Assembly: GCA_964357385.1 (NCBI GenBank)
Contig: CAYHKW010000031.1
Location: 1 to 11,981 of the forward strand
From: JAHFJA01 sp964357385
GTDB taxonomy: Bacteria > Patescibacteriota > Patescibacteriia > JACQRZ01
DNA length: 11,981 nt
Reading direction: 5' to 3'
A model generated the notes under the pieces. The model did not search any database, had not been told where the DNA came from, and saw only the letters and a list, made by a program, of their open reading frames with translations. Position numbers and translations under genes: made by a program. Below are positions 5,130 through 11,704 of this stretch, in pieces; the first letter of the stretch is position 1, and each line of letters opens with the position of its first letter.

Positions 5130-5990
5130 ATGACAATCGCTTGGGCATTACGCGCTACATATAACAGTCTCACCAAAAAAAAGATTCCGATGGCATATCT
5201 TGATGCAGAGCTTTTGCTTGCATTTGTGCTAAAAAAAGACCGGCCATACGTTATTGCCCATAGTGCAGATCTCATCACCAAAACACAGCTAACAAAGTTT
5301 CAAGTTTTGGTAAAAAAAAGAGCTGCCCGAATGCCTCTTGCGTACATTGTGGGTACAAAGGAATTTTATGGACTTCCTTTTTTTGTATCAAAAAACACCC
5401 TTATTCCCCGCCCTGATACGGAAACGTTAATCACTGCTATCCTTAATCATCTCAAACAGCATCCGCATGCCAAACATCTTGTTGATGTGGGAACTGGCTC
5501 CGGATGTATTCCACTTGCCATCGCAGCAAATACAGGAACAGCAATAAAAATCGACGCTTTTGATGTTTCTGCACCTGCGCTCACATCAGCAAAGAAAAAC
5601 GCGAAGGTACTTTCGTTGGATAAACGCGTGAAATTTGCCAAACACAATCTTCTCAAAGGAGTAAGTAAAAAATATGATGTTATCATTGCCAACCTGCCAT
5701 ATCTTTCAAAAAAGGAATACGCATTTGCCATCAAACATTTTCCTGAAATACAATACGAACCAAAATCAGCATTACTTTCAGGCAAAGATGGCCTTGATCT
5801 CATTCGAGTCCTCATGACTCAAGTGCCGAAACGACTGAGGAAAAAGGGTGCCGTATTCCTTGAAATCGGATATGAACAAGGTATTGCCGTTACTGACATT
5901 GCAATGCAACATTTCCCTAAAGCAAGTGTGTCGATTATAAAAGATGATTGCGGACGCGACCGGATCGCACATATACAAACTCATGCATAG
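5130..5990 (+). CDS. prmC: Peptide chain release factor N5-glutamine methyltransferase
   Basis: The 286-aa product is the normal length for PrmC, which methylates the GGQ glutamine of release factors using S-adenosylmethionine. Visible signatures: IPRPDTE at 92-98, the SAM-binding VDVGTGSG at 118-125, and the substrate-binding motif as N188-L-P-Y191 where most bacterial PrmC has NPPY. The Asn and Tyr expected to hold the glutamine amide are kept. The N-terminal helical domain is also present (YLDAELLLAFVL). The ATG at 5130 is used; the preceding TTG at 5115 lies in the divergent promoter. There is no SD. It acts on the RF1 encoded upstream and ends at a bidirectional terminator facing rplY. 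Confidence 0.95.
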   Translation: MTIAWALRATYNSLTKKKIPMAYLDAELLLAFVLKKDRPYVIAHSADLITKTQLTKFQVLVKKRAARMPLAYIVGTKEFYGLPFFVSKNTLIPRPDTETLITAILNHLKQHPHAKHLVDVGTGSGCIPLAIAANTGTAIKIDAFDVSAPALTSAKKNAKVLSLDKRVKFAKHNLLKGVSKKYDVIIANLPYLSKKEYAFAIKHFPEIQYEPKSALLSGKDGLDLIRVLMTQVPKRLRKKGAVFLEIGYEQGIAVTDIAMQHFPKASVSIIKDDCGRDRIAHIQTHA

Positions 5991-5998
5991 CGGATAAC

Positions 5999-6029
5999 AA
6001 AAACCCCCGAGATACATCCGGGAGTTTTT
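5999..6029. terminator. Bidirectional terminator between prmC and rplY
   Basis: AAAAACCCCCG pairs with CGGGAGTTTTT with one mismatch. It has T-tracts in both directions and lies between two convergent stops at 5990 and 6046. Confidence 0.85.
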
Positions 6030-6045
6030 CTAAATGGTCTGATTA

Positions 6046-6711
6046 TTACTTTTTCTCTTCGTCACCTTCCTCTTCGTCCTTGCCTTTCTTTTCTACTTCA
6101 ACAGCTGACACATCCTCAACAGGCTTTTCATCAAGAGCTGCCAATTCTTCTTCAGAAGCTGGCTCAGCAACAGAGATCAATACTTCTTCCCCATCATCAA
6201 GTGCCTCCATACCGGCAGGCAATACAATATCTTTTACCTTGATCACATCATCAAAGGTAGCAAGACTTGAAATATCAACGGTAATTTCGTGAACAAGATC
6301 GCTTGGCAAACAGCGTACTTCAAGCTCTTCAATACTCTTTACGAGTGTCCCCCCGAGTTCTTTTACTGCTTTTGATTCACCAACGAACACGAGAGGAATC
6401 TCAGTCTCAAGCTTTTCTTTCATGTTTACCTGATAAAAATCAACATGTTCAACAAAGCCTTTGACCGGATTGCGGCTCACATCATGAATCAACACTTTAA
6501 CAGGTGCGCCACCATCAATCGCAAGGTCAACCAACGCACTTTCACCTGCCTTTTCGTAGGTTTTATCAAACGCCACGACGGGCACTGACAAAAGCTTATT
6601 TTCCACCTTATGACCGTACAAAACTGCTGGTACAAGCTTTTGAGCACGTAAAACAGCCAGCTTTTTACCGGTAATTGTCCTTTGTTGTGCAGTAAGAGTA
6701 ATTGTTTCCAT
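6046..6711 (-). CDS. rplY: 50S ribosomal protein L25 / general stress protein CTC
   Basis: The 221-aa product has the two-domain CTC layout. An N-terminal L25 5S-rRNA-binding domain covers residues about 1-90 (METITLTAQQRTITGKK, LVPAVLYG, HVDFYQV). A C-terminal TL5/CTC beta domain follows (IPLVFVGESKAVKE, PLVFVGE-type start, LPSDLVHEITVDISSL). The tail after residue 180 is strongly acidic and Lys/Glu-rich. It binds 5S rRNA in the large subunit. The ATG at 6711 is chosen over an upstream in-frame start at 6768, because the promoter at 6740-6768 occupies that sequence. There is no SD; the leader is about 22 nt and ends in a T-run. Confidence 0.95.
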   Translation of the reverse strand: METITLTAQQRTITGKKLAVLRAQKLVPAVLYGHKVENKLLSVPVVAFDKTYEKAGESALVDLAIDGGAPVKVLIHDVSRNPVKGFVEHVDFYQVNMKEKLETEIPLVFVGESKAVKELGGTLVKSIEELEVRCLPSDLVHEITVDISSLATFDDVIKVKDIVLPAGMEALDDGEEVLISVAEPASEEELAALDEKPVEDVSAVEVEKKGKDEEEGDEEKK

Positions 6712-6739
6712 AAAAAAAGATACGTATATATGTGCATGC

Positions 6740-6768
6740 ACTATACCCTTATAATAGAAGGGTGTCAA
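6740..6768 (-). promoter_or_regulatory. Promoter for rplY
   Basis: Minus strand: TTGACA (6768-6763), 17-nt spacer, TATAGT (6745-6740). The spacer holds an inverted repeat, CCCTT and AAGGG, which could be an operator or chance. The promoter starts 2 nt after the rodA stop codon. Confidence 0.82.
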
Positions 6769-6770
6769 GG

Positions 6771-7868
6771 TTATCCACTATGACTGCGAATCCCCTGGAT
6801 CAAACCAATAGCTAACATCGACGCCAGCAGCGAACTCCCCCCATAACTGATAAACGGCAATACCAGCCCCGTTACCGGCATAAGCCCTACTGTTCCACCG
6901 ATATTAATAGCCATACCAGCCCCAAACATGAGGGCTACTCCCAGACATACAAACAAGGCATAATCATCACGGGCACGTCGCATACTTTGGCTTAAACGAT
7001 AAAACAACAATATCCAAAACAACAAGATGACCGACACCCCAACAAGTCCCATCTCCTCTGCTAATACCGCAAACACAAAGTCTGTCTGGTTTTCAGGTAG
7101 GAATTTTAAATGGCTCTGTGATCCTGACCCCAATCCTCTTCCCAGGATCTGCCCTGATCCCACCGCAATTTGAGCCTGAATCACGTTATAGCTTCGACCG
7201 CTGACATCTTGGCTTGGATTAATAAACGCCAGGATGCGATCTTTTTGATAATCCTTGAAGACAAAAAACCAACAAAACGCCAGTCCGACCAATATTAATA
7301 TCACCAGCGAAAAAAAATATCGTTTAGGAATTCCGCTCACTAGTATCATTCCCAACCAAATGAGAAACAACACGACCGCGGATCCAAAATCTGGCTGAAT
7401 AAGAACCAGACCGATTGGAATACTGGCGATAGCGGCGCTGATAAAAATATGGCGCAATTGTGTAATCTGGCGAGTATATTTATCAAAATACGCGGCGAGG
7501 AAAATAATCAAGGCAATTTTTACAAACTCAACCGGCTGAAATCCAAACCCTGCAATATTGAACCACCCGCGTGTACCGCGCACCGTACTGCCAAAAAACA
7601 AGACACTGATCAACAATATGCAGGCGGCTAGATAAATCAATACGCTAAAATTGCGCACCAACCGGTAGTGGATCATGCCAAGAATCGCAATCAACCCCAT
7701 CCCTATACCAAATGTGGTGAGCTGTTTGTAAAAAAAACTAAAATCCTGAGGGTCTTTCCCCAGCCCAACACTGTAGATCGCTGTTGCGCCGAATGCAAAC
7801 AGAACCACTACAGCTAATAATAATACCCAGTCAAAACGGGTAATGCGTGCAAGTAACAACGACCACAT
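6771..7868 (-). CDS. rodA: SEDS peptidoglycan glycosyltransferase RodA
   Basis: The 365-aa polytopic membrane protein has about ten hydrophobic segments. SEDS signatures appear in order: RGTRGW (97-102), QPVEFVKIAL (111-120), QPDFGSA (158-164), LPENQTDFVFAVLAEEMG (with Asp263 of the TDF motif, thought catalytic in RodA), and GGTVGLMPVTGLVLPFISYGG (324-344). RodA polymerises lipid II into glycan strands during cell elongation with a partner class-B PBP, which is not in this window. FtsW is the alternative, but GLMPVTGLVLPFISYGG and the moderate length fit RodA. There is no SD. It begins 11 nt after the upstream membrane-protein gene ends, so translation is probably coupled. Confidence 0.93.
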   Translation of the reverse strand: MWSLLLARITRFDWVLLLAVVVLFAFGATAIYSVGLGKDPQDFSFFYKQLTTFGIGMGLIAILGMIHYRLVRNFSVLIYLAACILLISVLFFGSTVRGTRGWFNIAGFGFQPVEFVKIALIIFLAAYFDKYTRQITQLRHIFISAAIASIPIGLVLIQPDFGSAVVLFLIWLGMILVSGIPKRYFFSLVILILVGLAFCWFFVFKDYQKDRILAFINPSQDVSGRSYNVIQAQIAVGSGQILGRGLGSGSQSHLKFLPENQTDFVFAVLAEEMGLVGVSVILLFWILLFYRLSQSMRRARDDYALFVCLGVALMFGAGMAINIGGTVGLMPVTGLVLPFISYGGSSLLASMLAIGLIQGIRSHSG

Positions 7869-7879
7869 ACCATGTTCAA

Positions 7880-8743
7880 TTATTCATTCAAAACGGCGGG
7901 AGCAGGCTCACCTTCTGGTGTGAGAAATGTTTCTGAGCTAAAAATATCGATGTGCGGATCAACCGCATATCCATCTACTGGTCCTGTGGGAGTAAACCAA
8001 CGAACATCACTTTTCCGTGATTCTGCTGACATCAATCCATCGATAATCGTATAGTTGATGGCGACAACCCTGCCACCATAGCGTAGGACAATAGGAAGTG
8101 CAACGTGTGCAAAGCCATACCCTGTTGGGTTTTCAACAGTGAATACCAGACGGCTAAACGGAATAGCGCTGTCATTGGGAATAAACTGGAAATCCTTGGT
8201 GATAAGAGCAGTGCGTGCCTTAATTTCCTCAAGACCTTTTTTTGAAATTCTCGTCCAGTGAATAGTAGCAAGCCGTACCGGAGGCACGTTTTCTGATAAT
8301 AATGGCGAGCCTATCTCAACAAGATATTTTTGCTGCCCTGGATATATAAACCCTTCAAACAAACGGGTGGCATCCCCATCTCCAAACGAATATGTAAATC
8401 GTGCCATAAAATCCGCATTAGGATTTTGGATAAGCGCATAGAGATCAGAACGGCCCGCCCCTGAGGCAACGCCGCCCGTTTCTACCACATGCAATGATTC
8501 AACCAGTCGGGAGGACGCACTGGTGGTCATGAAAGGAAGCGACATAGCACGCAACGCACGTTGGTACGATAATAGTTGAACGCCATACAAATTGACTATA
8601 AACCACAGCACAACCAGTCCCAGGATGCAGTCAATAATGAAAAAAATCGCGATCCCTATTTTTTTTGCATCAGAAATATGAGACAGCATCCAGTAGCGTG
8701 CTCGCAATTCTTGTGCAGGAATGGGAGTATAGTTTGAAGGCAT
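7880..8743 (-). CDS. Single-pass membrane protein encoded next to rodA
   Basis: 287 aa from the ATG at 8743; an ATG at 8752 would add three residues, but it lies too close to the -10 at 8755-8760 to be inside the transcript. A short N-terminal tail precedes one membrane helix (about residues 28-50, IGIAIFFIIDCILGLVVLWF). A large domain of about 230 residues follows, presumably extracytoplasmic, with beta-rich stretches (FTYSFGDGDATRLFEGF, YPGQQKYLVEI). I recognise no enzyme motif. It is 11 nt upstream of rodA on the same strand, so a cell-envelope role linked to RodA is a reasonable inference, not shown. There is no SD, and the predicted leader is very short. Confidence 0.82.
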   Translation of the reverse strand: MPSNYTPIPAQELRARYWMLSHISDAKKIGIAIFFIIDCILGLVVLWFIVNLYGVQLLSYQRALRAMSLPFMTTSASSRLVESLHVVETGGVASGAGRSDLYALIQNPNADFMARFTYSFGDGDATRLFEGFIYPGQQKYLVEIGSPLLSENVPPVRLATIHWTRISKKGLEEIKARTALITKDFQFIPNDSAIPFSRLVFTVENPTGYGFAHVALPIVLRYGGRVVAINYTIIDGLMSAESRKSDVRWFTPTGPVDGYAVDPHIDIFSSETFLTPEGEPAPAVLNE

Positions 8744-8754
8744 ATGTATCATTC

Positions 8755-8763
8755 AGTATAGCA
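8755..8763 (-). promoter_or_regulatory. Extended -10 promoter for the membrane protein-rodA unit
   Basis: Minus strand TGC followed by TATACT (8763-8755). There is no recognisable -35. Transcription would begin near 8748, which favours the ATG at 8743 as the start. Confidence 0.5.
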
Positions 8764-8769
8764 TCTGAA

Positions 8770-8803
8770 AAAGAAAAAGACCCTTATTTTTTAGATAAGG
8801 GTC
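8770..8803 (-). terminator. Terminator of the short transcript at 8770-9033
   Basis: Minus-strand GACCCTTAT (8803-8795) pairs with ATAAGGGTC (8787-8779), a perfect 9-bp stem, followed by TTTTTCTTTTTC. It directly precedes the promoter of the membrane protein gene. Confidence 0.88.
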
Positions 8804-8829
8804 AAACAATAATTAAAATTTAAGCTGTT

Positions 8830-8928
8830 TTACAGAAAAAACGATACAGATGAGTAGTGCATGGGAATTTGGGGGATAATTACATGATGTATTTGTTGCC
8901 CCGCTAATTCTCGCTCCTCCTTCTGCAT
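8830..8928 (-). CDS. Possible 32-aa small protein
   Basis: The ATG at 8928 has AGGAAGG just upstream at suitable spacing, and the frame ends in TAA at 8830 before the terminator stem. The peptide starts MQKEERELAGQQ; it is charged at the N-terminus and hydrophobic at the C-terminus (SVSFFL). No family is recognised. The SD also lies at the end of the 10-bp hairpin, so the hairpin could control access to it. The case rests on the SD, promoter and terminator only. Confidence 0.35.
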   Translation of the reverse strand: MQKEERELAGQQIHHVIIPQIPMHYSSVSFFL

Positions 8929-9039
8929 CGTCCTTCCTGCAAGACAAGTAGTCTCGCAAGAAAGTTGTAAAGTTCAAATAAAGCTTAGCGTTCCTAACGG
9001 ACATATAGTCAATCAGGAACAAACCTTATTCCACAAAGA

Positions 9040-9068
9040 AGTATACCATGTTAGTCAGGCTTTGTCAA
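9040..9068 (-). promoter_or_regulatory. Promoter of the short transcript
   Basis: Minus strand: TTGACA (9068-9063), 17-nt spacer, TATACT (9045-9040), both close to consensus. The 90 nt between this and the divergent promoter at 9159 are A/T-rich with no gene. Confidence 0.8.
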
Positions 9069-9158
9069 GGGATAAATAGGCATTTTTACCTTTTATTTAA
9101 AGGATTTTCTAAGATTCTTTCCATTATAAGAAAAACGGGTATTTTACATTCCAAGCCA

Positions 9159-9187
9159 TTGACAAAAGTGGGGTTTTGTGCTATGCT
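9159..9187 (+). promoter_or_regulatory. Promoter of the HicB-like gene
   Basis: TTGACA, 17-nt spacer, TATGCT. The segment TTTTGTGCTAT is shared exactly with the promoter at 3157-3185, including spacer bases that are normally free to vary. The predicted leader is about 34 nt. Confidence 0.8.
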
Positions 9188-9227
9188 TTTGGGTAGTTAA
9201 TTACAATGTATAAGGGGAGAACAAAAA

Positions 9228-9464
9228 ATGGGAAATACTGCAGTCTATCCAGCAAAAGTAACAAAAGTAAATGATACGTATATTGTAGAATTTGCTGATT
9301 TACCTGGTTGTTTTAGTGAAGGTCCAACTGTTGAACTGGCTCTTAAGAACGCACAAACACAATTAAAAACCTATTTAGACAGTCTAATGGAAGCGAAGGA
9401 GCCTATTCCCCTTCCTACTGAAGGCACTGATGAATATGCATATGTAGTTGAGCTCACCAGATAG
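9228..9464 (+). CDS. HicB-like protein (UPF0150), solo
   Basis: A 78-aa protein with the HicB antitoxin fold signature: an N-terminal strand (YPAKVTKVNDTYIVEF), the hallmark ADLPGCFSEGPT with Pro-Gly-Cys, a helix (VELALKNAQTQLKTYLDSLME), then the PIPLPTE segment. The fold resembles a degenerate RNase H. No C-terminal DNA-binding domain is present. Classical HicB is paired with the small HicA RNase toxin, but no hicA-like frame lies on either side, so it stands alone with its own promoter (9159-9187), SD (AAGGGGAG) and terminator. Solo HicB-like proteins are common and their role is unclear. The family call is strong; antitoxin function is doubtful. Confidence 0.88.
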   Translation: MGNTAVYPAKVTKVNDTYIVEFADLPGCFSEGPTVELALKNAQTQLKTYLDSLMEAKEPIPLPTEGTDEYAYVVELTR

Positions 9465-9482
9465 GTCTGCTTACCATGAAAT

Positions 9483-9511
9483 AAGGACGAAAAAAATTCG
9501 TTCTTTTTTTT
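9483..9511. terminator. Bidirectional terminator between the HicB-like gene and the aminopeptidase
   Basis: AAGGACGAA pairs with TTCGTTCTT (9 bp with one G-U pair), with an A-rich loop and a T8 tail on the plus strand. On the minus strand the same stem follows the aminopeptidase stop at 9510, with a weaker T-tail. Confidence 0.8.
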
Positions 9512-10517
9512 ATTCCAAAATATATGCTCCATCTTTAAAGATCACTCTTCCATCAGCGACAATCTCCTTTGCATCAACAAATACATCGATATGATAGCGG
9601 GTTTTCTTGTTGTTAAAGCCTGGTTTTTTATACACGCCATGTTTCGCACCCAGTGAGATATGCAAGCCGATTCTTCGTTCATAAGCAGTGATGTCATTTA
9701 CGATCCGTTGTTCATCCATCGCCGGATTAAACCCCAACCCAAACTCGCGCACCGTCACTTCTTCATCAGCGCGAATGAGATCAAGAATCTCATGAAATTC
9801 CGCGGGCGCATCATCGCCGGCAGTCAAAATACCTTGCTTCACGGTTACTTTAAACGGTGTTGGCTGCTTGAGGGTGTGATCCATTCCCGCAAACCCCGCG
9901 AGCATTGCCTCACCGTTGATTTGTTTCAAGTCTTTCGGCTCTGAAAACACTTCACCAATCGGAAACGTCCCGCCGACGTTTTCCATGCCCGTGTAGTCGC
10001 CAATATTAAGTTTTGCTGGCTCCATGCCGCCTTCATACACCAACTCTGTCCCCTCCCCTTTCACCACAACTCGTTGCGCATTATCAATGATCGGTTTTAG
10101 TGTGAGTCCGTGTTGTTGGAAATACTCTTTGTTATAGGCAAGCGCCTCTATATAGGTTGCAAATTGGTCTTCTGAAATTCGCTTAAGGTGCATGTGTTCA
10201 ATGGTTTTGAGTTTACGTTGGAATAATTCAATACGAATACGAAACTCATTCAGGCGAAAATTGCTTGATTGCACCAAAATAACCAAATCTTCGGGCGCAA
10301 GCGCATTAATGCGATTCAAAATATCTTCTGCTGAAGTATCCGCAAAGTCCAAAAACTCCCCTTCCGGTAATGCAACCATGTACGCATCAGTAAGGATGCC
10401 CGCAAGCGGCGCTTCGCGATCATAGATAACCAACGCCTTGTGCTTGGGAGTGTGTTTAATCGAGAATGTTAGTACTTGAGAAAGATGTTTTGATGCTTGA
10501 GCGATGAGAGAGTCCAT
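9510..10517 (-). CDS. M29-family metallo-aminopeptidase (AmpS/PepS type)
   Basis: The 335-aa product resembles family M29 aminopeptidases, cytoplasmic two-metal enzymes that trim N-terminal residues from peptides. The metal-ligand pattern is visible: Glu189 in PIGEVFSEP, Glu258 in REFGLGFNP, His286 in LHISLG and His309-x-Asp311 in YHIDVFV. The preceding GEGTELVYEGG matches the family region GTDL. Spacing between the Glu and His ligands is close to that of known members as I recall them. The protein is somewhat shorter than the usual 400 or so residues, mainly at the N-terminus. The ATG at 10517 has no SD, like other core genes here. It is divergent from the gene at 10631. Confidence 0.85.
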   Translation of the reverse strand: MDSLIAQASKHLSQVLTFSIKHTPKHKALVIYDREAPLAGILTDAYMVALPEGEFLDFADTSAEDILNRINALAPEDLVILVQSSNFRLNEFRIRIELFQRKLKTIEHMHLKRISEDQFATYIEALAYNKEYFQQHGLTLKPIIDNAQRVVVKGEGTELVYEGGMEPAKLNIGDYTGMENVGGTFPIGEVFSEPKDLKQINGEAMLAGFAGMDHTLKQPTPFKVTVKQGILTAGDDAPAEFHEILDLIRADEEVTVREFGLGFNPAMDEQRIVNDITAYERRIGLHISLGAKHGVYKKPGFNNKKTRYHIDVFVDAKEIVADGRVIFKDGAYILE

Positions 10518-10526
10518 AATTGATTG

Positions 10527-10555
10527 AATATAATATCCCCATAATATAGGGCAAA
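10527..10555 (-). promoter_or_regulatory. Possible promoter of the aminopeptidase gene
   Basis: Minus strand: TTTGCC, 17-nt spacer, TATATT (10532-10527), very close to the ATG at 10517. The -35 is poor. This would leave almost no leader. Tentative. Confidence 0.3.
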
Positions 10556-10556
10556 C

Positions 10557-10585
10557 TTGCGTTTAGTGCAATGAATAGGTACTAT
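10557..10585 (+). promoter_or_regulatory. Possible promoter of the gene at 10631
   Basis: TTGCGT, 17-nt spacer, TACTAT (10580-10585). Both boxes are fair. It overlaps nothing coding and leaves a leader of about 38 nt. Confidence 0.5.
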
Positions 10586-10630
10586 GCGAAATAGGTTAAT
10601 CGTATATTTTGGTTTGAAAGGACGGAAAGG

Positions 10631-11047
10631 ATGAAAACGTACATGTTATTGATCACAATGGATCAGACCGAAGCAGCAACACAAATACTGACCAAATTGG
10701 AGGCAGAGGGTGTTTACTTCAACAATGTCCATTGTGGATACAACTCTTTTGCAGAGGTAAGCGAGAAATCAGGAAATCTGATTAGTGCATATAATACAAC
10801 ATCTAATAGCCAACATAGCCCGCACGTTGAACAACACAATATTGAAAATATAGGGTCATGGGAACTATTTGCATGGCACGCTGTCGGAAAAACGTTATTA
10901 GCATTTAAATCAGTAGTAGACGTGTATTTATTTCCACAGGAATGCGTTGATAAAATTGTAGAAGCATTGCAGGTTAAAAAACCTGATTACCAGCTCCCCT
11001 ATCTGCTTGAGGTTAAACCTCATGCCATTCATGTGAGTCTTAAATAG
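10631..11047 (+). CDS. Hypothetical 138-aa protein
   Basis: The ATG at 10631 follows a GGAAAGG SD. The N-terminus (MKTYMLLITMDQTEAATQIL, then EAEGVYFNNVHCGY) has the strand-helix-strand look of ferredoxin-fold sensors such as PII-like proteins, but I see no binding-loop motif, so this is only a shape analogy. The middle (NTTSNSQHSPHVEQHN) is polar and probably a loop. The second half again alternates strands and helices. It has its own putative promoter and a clear terminator at 11069-11098, so it is monocistronic. Function is unknown. Confidence 0.72.
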   Translation: MKTYMLLITMDQTEAATQILTKLEAEGVYFNNVHCGYNSFAEVSEKSGNLISAYNTTSNSQHSPHVEQHNIENIGSWELFAWHAVGKTLLAFKSVVDVYLFPQECVDKIVEALQVKKPDYQLPYLLEVKPHAIHVSLK

Positions 11048-11068
11048 TTGTGGAATAATTTCCAACCC

Positions 11069-11098
11069 AATCGTCAGCCTATCGGCAGGCGATTTTTT
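11069..11098 (+). terminator. Terminator after the 138-aa gene
   Basis: AATCGTCAGCC pairs with GGCAGGCGATT around loop TATC, with one mismatch and one G-U pair, followed by six T. It lies 21 nt after the stop codon. Confidence 0.85.
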
Positions 11099-11111
11099 AT
11101 TTCCATAACCA

Positions 11112-11140
11112 TTGACAAAAGCCCTATTGTCAGCTATTCT
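11112..11140 (+). promoter_or_regulatory. Promoter of the 128-aa gene
   Basis: TTGACA, 17-nt spacer, TATTCT. The predicted start near 11147 lies inside the longer open frame that begins at 11048, which is why the gene is taken to start at 11183. Confidence 0.75.
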
Positions 11141-11182
11141 CTGGATGGAACATTAAAAATTACTGAGGAAAGGAAGTGTCAA

Positions 11183-11569
11183 ATGAGTAAACGATTAGAG
11201 CTCACCCTAAGTGATGAATTTTACAAAGAAATTGAGGGTTGGGAAAAGGAATACGGGGATGACAAGCAAACAATATTAATTACAGGTTTAACCTGGTATC
11301 AATTTCTGAAAGAACAGAATATTTCATTCACAGAAGAAGATATAGCCGAATTGAGTCTGTTTCTCACGCAATGTGAAAAGTTTGAAAAAGCAACTGGTAA
11401 AAATGGAGATGGCGTATTCAAAGCAATGGCACAAATATTCGAACAAATACTTAATGCAAAATTAAGCGGCAAGGATATCCTCATTTGCCACCGTGATCCT
11501 GATAATACAATTCGTGATGTTGTTGAAATCAATGACCCGATATTTTATAATCTGAACGTTGATACGTAA
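11183..11569 (+). CDS. Hypothetical 128-aa protein with RHH-like N-terminus
   Basis: The ATG at 11183 is chosen for the GAGGAAAGGAAG purine run upstream and because it lies after the promoter at 11112-11140. Residues 1-45 (RLELTLSDEFYKEIEGW, then DDKQTILITGLTWYQFLKEQ) have the strand-helix-helix pattern of ribbon-helix-helix (CopG-like) DNA-binding proteins, a weak resemblance. The rest is helical, with FFTEEDIAEL-type and DGVFKAMAQIFEQIL segments and a strand-rich end (KDILICHRDPDN, RDVVEIND). It has no partner toxin gene and is monocistronic, with a terminator immediately after. Regulator or antitoxin-like protein is a guess. Confidence 0.7.
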   Translation: MSKRLELTLSDEFYKEIEGWEKEYGDDKQTILITGLTWYQFLKEQNISFTEEDIAELSLFLTQCEKFEKATGKNGDGVFKAMAQIFEQILNAKLSGKDILICHRDPDNTIRDVVEINDPIFYNLNVDT

Positions 11570-11573
11570 TAAT

Positions 11574-11607
11574 GCCCTGGAGATAATATTCTCCGGGGTT
11601 ATTTTTT
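11574..11607 (+). terminator. Terminator upstream of gyrB
   Basis: GCCCTGGAG pairs with CTCCGGGGT (two G-U pairs) around an 8-nt loop, then a T-rich tail. It starts 5 nt after the stop codon of the 128-aa gene. Confidence 0.8.
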
Positions 11608-11649
11608 ATCTCACTACTCACCTATCCCTCCCCCAAGGGAACCTTCGGC

Positions 11650-11678
11650 TTGCTCAGACCGAGTGCCTATGATACAAT
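11650..11678 (+). promoter_or_regulatory. Promoter of gyrB
   Basis: TTGCTC, 17-nt spacer, TACAAT (11673-11678). The start would be near 11685, giving a leader of about 20 nt to the ATG at 11705 and excluding an in-frame ATG at 11669. Confidence 0.55.
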
Positions 11679-11704
11679 ACACAGACAATAATACTTCTGA
11701 ACTT

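Larger units (their letters stand above)
8770..9033 (-). ncRNA. Predicted short transcript, about 265 nt; RNA gene or small-peptide mRNA
   Basis: A consensus promoter (9040-9068) and a strong terminator (8779-8803) bracket this stretch with no recognised gene between them. The RNA can form at least two clear hairpins: GTTCCT with AGGAAC near its 5' end, and a 10-bp stem CTTGCGAGAC/GTCTTGCAGG with loop TACTT near the middle. I checked for tmRNA, SRP RNA and RNase P landmarks and saw none. Two reading frames exist: a 32-aa ORF at 8830-8928 with a good SD, and a longer 63-69-aa frame (8813-9022) without an SD. Which is expressed, if either, cannot be told from the sequence. Confidence 0.5.

Noticed and set aside
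7872..8271. Frames at 7872-8054 (plus) and 8032-8271 (minus)
   Set aside because: They lie wholly inside the membrane-protein gene in other frames and have no start signals.
8813..9022. 69-aa minus-strand frame in the short transcript
   Set aside because: It begins with TTG close to the predicted transcript start, has no SD at that TTG or at the ATG at 9004, and shows no family resemblance. The 32-aa frame is better supported, though still weak.
11048..11182. N-terminal extension of the 128-aa gene to 11048
   Set aside because: The extension spans a terminator and a consensus promoter; the ATG at 11183 has a purine-rich SD.
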